A stretch of 64,000 nt of DNA. Origin: Thozetella sp. PMI_491. Taxonomy: Eukaryota; Ascomycota; Sordariomycetes; Chaetosphaeriales; Chaetosphaeriaceae. The stretch is taken from contig MU270038.1 of the NCBI GenBank assembly GCA_021432635.1, positions 248,001 through 312,000 on the forward strand, in the 5' to 3' direction. Position 1 is the stretch's first letter, and each line of letters starts with the position of its first letter. Shown here piece after piece: positions 58,969-64,000 of the stretch. The position numbers were made by a program, and so were the translations under genes. The notes beneath the pieces are model-generated. The model did no database searches and was not told the origin of the DNA. It was given only the letters and a program-made list of their open reading frames with translations.

Positions 58969-61900
58969 GGTGAATGCAACGCCGGTGGGGTACCTTTTGG
59001 GTCGGGCGGGGGAACTTTTCAACAGGGTCGGGTCGTTAATTCGGGTTTAGCCACGCCAAATGGTTGGTCACCGGGCGCGTCGGGGGGGGAAAAGGAGGGG
59101 GGGTGATTGTGGAAAGAGCCAACTGCACAGCCAACAGAAAATTCCACTGCAGTGCTGGGCCTATCGGGACACTGTCTGTCCACACTGTGCCGCCCTGGAG
59201 TTAGGACTTGGAGGGCCTAATACCGAATGAAACTGCCGGATCTCACAGAGGCGCTCCGGACAGGTTTAGCAAGCAATGCACGCTGCAACCTCGCAACCGG
59301 TAGGCGGTGGAAGGTAGCACAGCGTCTTGCAGGATGTTGCAGCCGAAGAAACCGGGTCGAGATACTGGCCTCGACGTCACGGGATGGACCGCAGGACAAC
59401 AAGCCTTCCCAAGTCAATCGATCGATCGGTTGCGTCTCGGACGTCGCTTTGCCTAGTTTCGGCGTGGTGGAGTTCCCCGAGTACAATCGAGTCGAGCGTG
59501 TCTCGTGTTACTTCGACCACCGAAGAGAAAAAAGGGGGCTAAAAAAGAAAGTCTGGTGCGCCGCCAAAAAAGGAGAGGCTGTCAGCGTCATCCTAGAGGA
59601 AGGGGAAAGGGAGGTTCCTCTCTCGCGCACAGTTCGCCTGGGGTCTGCCCCCTGTGGCACAGAACTTTTCTCCTACTTCTCCTCAGAAACAGGGCATACT
59701 CACTAGGTCACTAGGCGAGAGCGCTTAAAGAATATCGCAGCCCGTGTGATAAGCACAAGCGTACTGCAGCGCTATCACAACTTCCAAAAGCAAGGTGGAG
59801 CGTGATATCCGTGATATCGGTGGTCCTAGGGCGGTAGATGGCGGGGTTCGGCAAGAGAAGCGCCGCTAGCGAGGCTCGATTGGTGCTGGACGGTGTGATG
59901 TGACCCGGGGTGCAGCTGCGGTGTCTGCACGTGTCTTAACGAAAAAGAACGGCTGGCGGGTGAGACGGTTTGGACTCTCGAGATTGTAGACGAATCGAAG
60001 AAGCGCGCAAAAAGGGGGTATATGGTATGCCGGGGAATAGAAGCGGTCTATAGGGGGAATAAAACTCTTGGAAAATTCGACGCCTGGTCTATGGTGTATG
60101 ATGAGTCTGTCCTGCAATTCTGCGGTTCAAGGTGCCGAGAGAGCAGGTTGTCGAGAGAGCAAAAGGTGCCGTTGCGAGTGTGCAAAGTCGTGAGGCTCGT
60201 TTCGAGATGCAAAAAAAAAAAGAGCTAAACCGAGGGCCAATGCTGGAGGTAAGAAGGCGATGCGGGACCGGCAAGAAGTTCTAACGGAGCGGTGCAAAGA
60301 CGAAAAAGGTCGGCAAGCGACAGATTAGAAGGGATATATGAAATAAAGAAGAAAAAAAGAGGATCTCGAGGTGGCCGAGACCAGGAGAAAGAGGAAAAAA
60401 GGAGAGGCAAGGCCGAGAACTAAGGGCAGGGGACAGAGGTAGTTGCTAGAACTGCCAGAGCTCTGCTTCAAAGGTCTGCCTCACGGAGGAGAAAGGGGGA
60501 AGGCGGAGAGAGGGGGAGAAGGGGGGAAAGAAAGATGAGAGAGAAAGTGATGCGCTGGGTCAACAAACTGAAGACTGAAGACAAGAAGAAAAGGGCCCGC
60601 GAGTTCGCGATGCATCCGACCGTGAGCTTTAATATCCACCCGAAGCTTCGACCCGGCTCAAGCAGCCTGGAAACAGAGCCCCAAGGTAGCAGCAAAGCGG
60701 GACAGCTACGGGAAAGGGCCTGAGGCGGCCACCCTTGGCCCCCCCCCCCCCGGTTCTCTTTTTGGCAATGTACTTAGAGAACGGTACCTATAATACCCCC
60801 CACCCTTGCCGGGCCTGGTTGGGAGCAGGCATTCTTTGCATTCTGCGGCTAGGACTGCTGCTGCTTGCCTCAAACGTCGTACATGCAAGGTACGTAACGA
60901 GAGGGTACCCACCACCGCCCGACACTTGTCCAAACAGTGGGAATGCTTTTCCCTCTTCGTCCCTACCCCCCCGCCGTGCGATCCGACCAGAGCATCCATG
61001 TCGCATATCTCGAGCACATGGGCGCCTGCGGGAAGATCACAGGTCGGGCGTGCCGCTGTCGAGCGTGACAGGCAGCGCACTGTGCAAGTTGAAGCTGCTC
61101 GCAAGCCGGGCGCTTGCCTACCGTAACCTGCCTGGTGGGTGCGGTTTTGCGGCCGCTGAGAAATGCGTGCCAGCGTGCCAGAGTGCCACTTTGGGCCCGC
61201 CCCTCCCGACACGGCGCTTTCTCTGGCACTTGTGCGGCGCTGGTTTGTGGGGGATATGCTCCCGCGATAGGTCGACTCGGGCCGTCGGGCCCGCTCTCTA
61301 ACCTACGGGGTCGCAATCTACTCCCTGGCAGAGGGAGGCGCGCGTGAGGGCGCTCTTCACAGCAGGATGCTGCTAATTATTCCCATCACCCCTGGCCTGG
61401 CCGTTTCTTGTCGTTTCTCCAGCGATAAGAGTAAGGGATGGCAACCCGGGAATGTGAGTGGCTGGAGGACAGTCGGCGTTCTAGGGTGCCAGCCAGGAGG
61501 CTTACTGGCAAGTGGAAGGGCAAAGGGGGTCCCAGGAGGATGGGTTCACTCTTCCCTCGGTCGGTCTCAGCTTGCGCCGCCCTGCCGGGGTGTGGAGGCG
61601 AGCGGCCGGGGCAAGGAGGTCGCTTGGTGCAGCATAATACCGTCTCACGTCACGGATTGCCCACATGGGGGGCAATGGGCATTAGACGGGGAACCCAAGG
61701 GAGGGGGGTTCCCTCTTCGGTCTATCAAGCGGCGAGAAGCTCGCCCTCTGCTGCCACCCCCGATTGCCCGCTCACGTTCTCCCGTTTGTCTTTTTTGGGG
61801 TCCGGTTGACAGCCCACCTCTGCAGTTTTGGGGATCTTGTGCAACGGCCCGCCGTAACCCTGCAAGCAAGTGCTAAGACAGCTGCATAACGCCCCGGGCC

Positions 61901-62911
61901 CATCTGCCGCACTCCTGCGAGCTTCAGGTGTTTGGAGCTTCCACGTCGAATAGGGCGCCGACTTTGCACCTTCTGTGCAGCCTTCGTTTGACCCGTGCGG
62001 ATCACACTTCCGCTTTTGAGCTCTCGCGCTAATCAAGCACAAGGTCAACTACGATCATCGGCATATCGAAGCTTCGCTGAACCATCTGGACCAAGGGCGA
62101 AGCAGGAGACGTTTGTTCCAGGCCTCATCCAGGTCGCTCATTTTCGGTCAAGATCGGTGGTTGCCATTCGATGGATAAAAAAAAAAAAAGCAGGTGGCAA
62201 CCCGGCACCTCCTGTTTCTTGGCGTTGGCCTTCACCGTTGGCGACGTTCCATTTCGAAGGGTCCCTGTCGACCCTGCTAATTTAGCCCTGCAGCTTGTCA
62301 ACGGCCTTGGAGGGCTTTGTCTCGCAGGCCCCCAAGGTGGGATGAAACAGCGCTCCAGCCCGCCATTCACAATCCTAAACGAGGCCCTGCTGTCGGACCC
62401 ACCAAAGGTTTGAGGCGCCGAGCACAGCGGTCGGCACGCAAACACGCACACACCAAGAAAAAAGAGAGGGTTTCTGGCTTTGTCGGAGCCACAGCCGCTG
62501 GGGATGAGAGCTAGGGGGGAAAAGACACTCCAAACTTCCAGGGAATGGGGCAATATCCAGTTATGGCAGTTCCTCCATTCGACTGACCAGGTAGGCCATG
62601 TGACAGCCTGCTCGAAGGACACACTGATTGCTCGTGCAACCGCTGGGGTGCCATGCCATGCTCTTCGCCCATCGATTTACCCTTCCATCTCCACATCCCT
62701 GATATCTCCCCCATCCATCCCTCAACGACGAGCCTGCCTGTTTGTGGCCCGTGCTGCCGTCTGATGCGGCCCTGATGCAACTGACGTCCTGGGAATGGAG
62801 TCGACGATGACAAGCCGTCATGCTCCTGTTTCTCGGCGAATCGCCTGTCTCCCTCCTCCACTGCCGGGCGCCTAGCGCCGCAGGCAGTCCAAGGATGTGG
62901 CCCGAGGAGCC
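58969..62911. other. Spacer between NAD kinase and Rrp46 genes
   Basis: A 3.9-kb stretch with both flanking genes on the minus strand. From about 60340 to 60560 the plus strand is almost all purine, that is, CT-rich when read toward NAD kinase, which fits a promoter or long leader. C runs lie near 60740-60750 and 60967. Open frames such as 60735-61301 and 61367-61876 have no known motif. Confidence 0.5.
60340..60560 (-). promoter_or_regulatory. CT-rich tract upstream of NAD kinase
   Basis: A stretch of about 220 bases is strongly pyrimidine-rich on the minus strand. It lies 1.4-1.6 kb upstream of the NAD kinase start codon and could mark its transcription start with a long leader. Confidence 0.35.
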
Positions 62912-63806
62912 TCACTTCCAGTGGAGGTCGGCAGCGGCTTTGCTCTCCAGCGTGGAACGGATGAAGTACCGCATGTTTGGGCCGGCGGCAGCCCCATCAT
63001 CCTCCGTGATCATATCGATGTCCGCCTTTTGCTCCGATTGGCAGCACACCTTCTTGGCGGCTTCGCAAGCGTCGTCCCATTCCTCCATAGTGAAGTCGCC
63101 CTCGCTTTCTGCCAAAAGCAGCTCGTCCTGCGCAGTGAACGCTAGGACATGGGCCGACCGCGCGGCTTCTAGATCCCGAGGAGTCGGGTCCACCACGACA
63201 CGCTTAGCTTCTCCATCGGCAACGATGGCTACAACACTCGCTGTTGCAGTCGTCTTCATAGGCACCGCCGCTGAGAGCAACGCCAAACCAGCTGTTTGGA
63301 GCAGGGGTGGCAGGAGCGGGAAGTTCTAGAGGGCAAGGTTAGCGGCACCGGGCTGCATGACAGACGGGGAATCACATGATGGTTCCTACCAAGCTGGCCT
63401 GGACGAGTTTTGCGTTGACATAGTCATTCTCAGGCGCGGCCACCACTTGCAGGACGATCTGGATCAGAGACCTTGGAAAGTTCTTGACCAGAATGACCTG
63501 GGAGAGCGTGGACTGCAATACAGACTCGAGATGGCGCTCTCTGGTTCCTAAATACAAAGCAAAGAAGATATGGGTGAGCCGAGCCGAAGTGTAAATGGCG
63601 TGGAAATGAAACCCCTCACCTCCAACCCCTGAGGCTGGTCGTACGATGACATCGACAAGAGCTTCGTAGGGGTGCTCGTCTCGCCTCTGTGCCTCGATAG
63701 GTCCGTTTACCGAGGCAGTGATAGTATACCCGGCGAACGAATAGGTTGCAGATCCGTCTGCCTTGGGAAGGCTCGAGAGAGTTGCCTCAGGTGCCGTGAC
63801 AGCCAT
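62912..63806 (-). CDS. Exosome complex subunit Rrp46
   Basis: Exons 63806-63620, 63547-63390 and 63325-62912 give 252 residues, with all phases agreeing. The RNase PH-like fold is visible: GSATYSFAGYTITASVNGPIEAQ, the EALVDVIVRPASGVGG strand, then RERHLESVLQSTLSQVIL, FPRSLIQIVLQVVAAPEN and, after the last intron, FPLLPPLLQTAGLALLSAAVP. It ends with DPTPRDLEAARSAHVLAF and a C-terminal acidic segment. This matches the order in yeast Rrp46, one of six ring subunits of the nuclear and cytoplasmic exosome, which degrades and trims RNA; the ring subunits are catalytically inactive in yeast. The start at 63806 was chosen by comparison with yeast Rrp46; an in-frame ATG at 63938 would add 44 basic residues. 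Intron branch points (GCTAAC in intron 2) fit. Confidence 0.92.
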
Positions 63807-64000
63807 TCTACTGGGTTTTCTTGGTGTTCGGCTCAGTGTGGTTTTTTTTTTCCTTTGAGGCTCTGCGATCGCGCTTGGTTGATTGGCAGTCGCTGTTTTG
63901 GTCCGCCGATCTTTGGAAGCTGCAAGTTGCCCCTCCATTTTAGCGTTCCGATGTCATTGCAGGGATGGCACGGGCCATAAGTCGCCAGCAACATTCGATT

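Noticed and set aside
60735-61876. Open frames of 188 and 169 codons between NAD kinase and Rrp46
   Set aside because: Strands overlap with other open frames and no protein family is recognisable.
1-64000. CRISPR arrays, operons, toxin-antitoxin or phage systems
   Set aside because: The window is fungal chromosomal DNA with spliced genes; no spaced direct repeats or prokaryotic gene families are present.
1-64000. Secondary-metabolite gene cluster
   Set aside because: No polyketide synthase, peptide synthetase, terpene cyclase, P450 or cluster-type transporter is present; the genes are mostly housekeeping.

Overview
The window is genomic DNA of a filamentous ascomycete, most likely a sordariomycete and perhaps a member of the Sordariales. 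The signs are short introns of about 49-115 nt with GT..AG ends and CTAAC/CTGAC branch points close to the acceptor, CT-rich leaders upstream of start codons, a fungal gene repertoire (tricalbin, CRT10-like protein, Mep-type ammonium transporter, fungal GH5 and histidine acid phosphatase) and long GC-rich spacers. The genus is an inference. I built 15 protein-coding genes by checking that exon phases agree at every junction. I saw no tRNA, rRNA, transposon, CRISPR array or prokaryotic operon.

Layout. From 1 to 7897 there is no recognisable gene. On the plus strand follow a Frizzled/Smoothened-like seven-helix receptor (7898-9657), a membrane-anchored GH5 glycosidase (11419-12798) and a CRT10-like protein (13955-16487). 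A minus-strand tricalbin (17393-22139) lies convergent to it and divergent from the small subunit of U2AF (24727-25468). A large conserved protein of unknown function (26100-29574, minus) is divergent from an oxysterol-binding protein with eight exons (32134-34244). An alpha/beta hydrolase (34789-36095, minus) shares a short promoter with a membrane-anchored histidine acid phosphatase (36880-39065, plus).

After a 4.2-kb spacer comes an ammonium transporter (43272-45049), then a spacer interrupted by a 120-base assembly gap (47622-47741), an ELMO-domain protein (48012-50195), a GRF zinc-finger protein whose zinc finger is split by an intron (50905-52149) and a homeodomain protein (53822-55919). 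NAD kinase (57035-58968) and the exosome subunit Rrp46 (62912-63806) are both on the minus strand.

The genes do not form one pathway. Local themes are lipid transfer at membrane contacts (tricalbin and an Osh6/7-like protein), nutrient uptake and scavenging (Mep transporter, acid phosphatase with a CCCACGTGGG element in its promoter, GH5) and RNA metabolism (U2AF small subunit, Rrp46). The best candidates for new biology are the conserved protein at 26100-29574, the phosphatase/hydrolase divergent promoter, the GRF protein and the recurring GGTACC-centred palindromes of the spacers. I found no convincing unknown multi-gene system.
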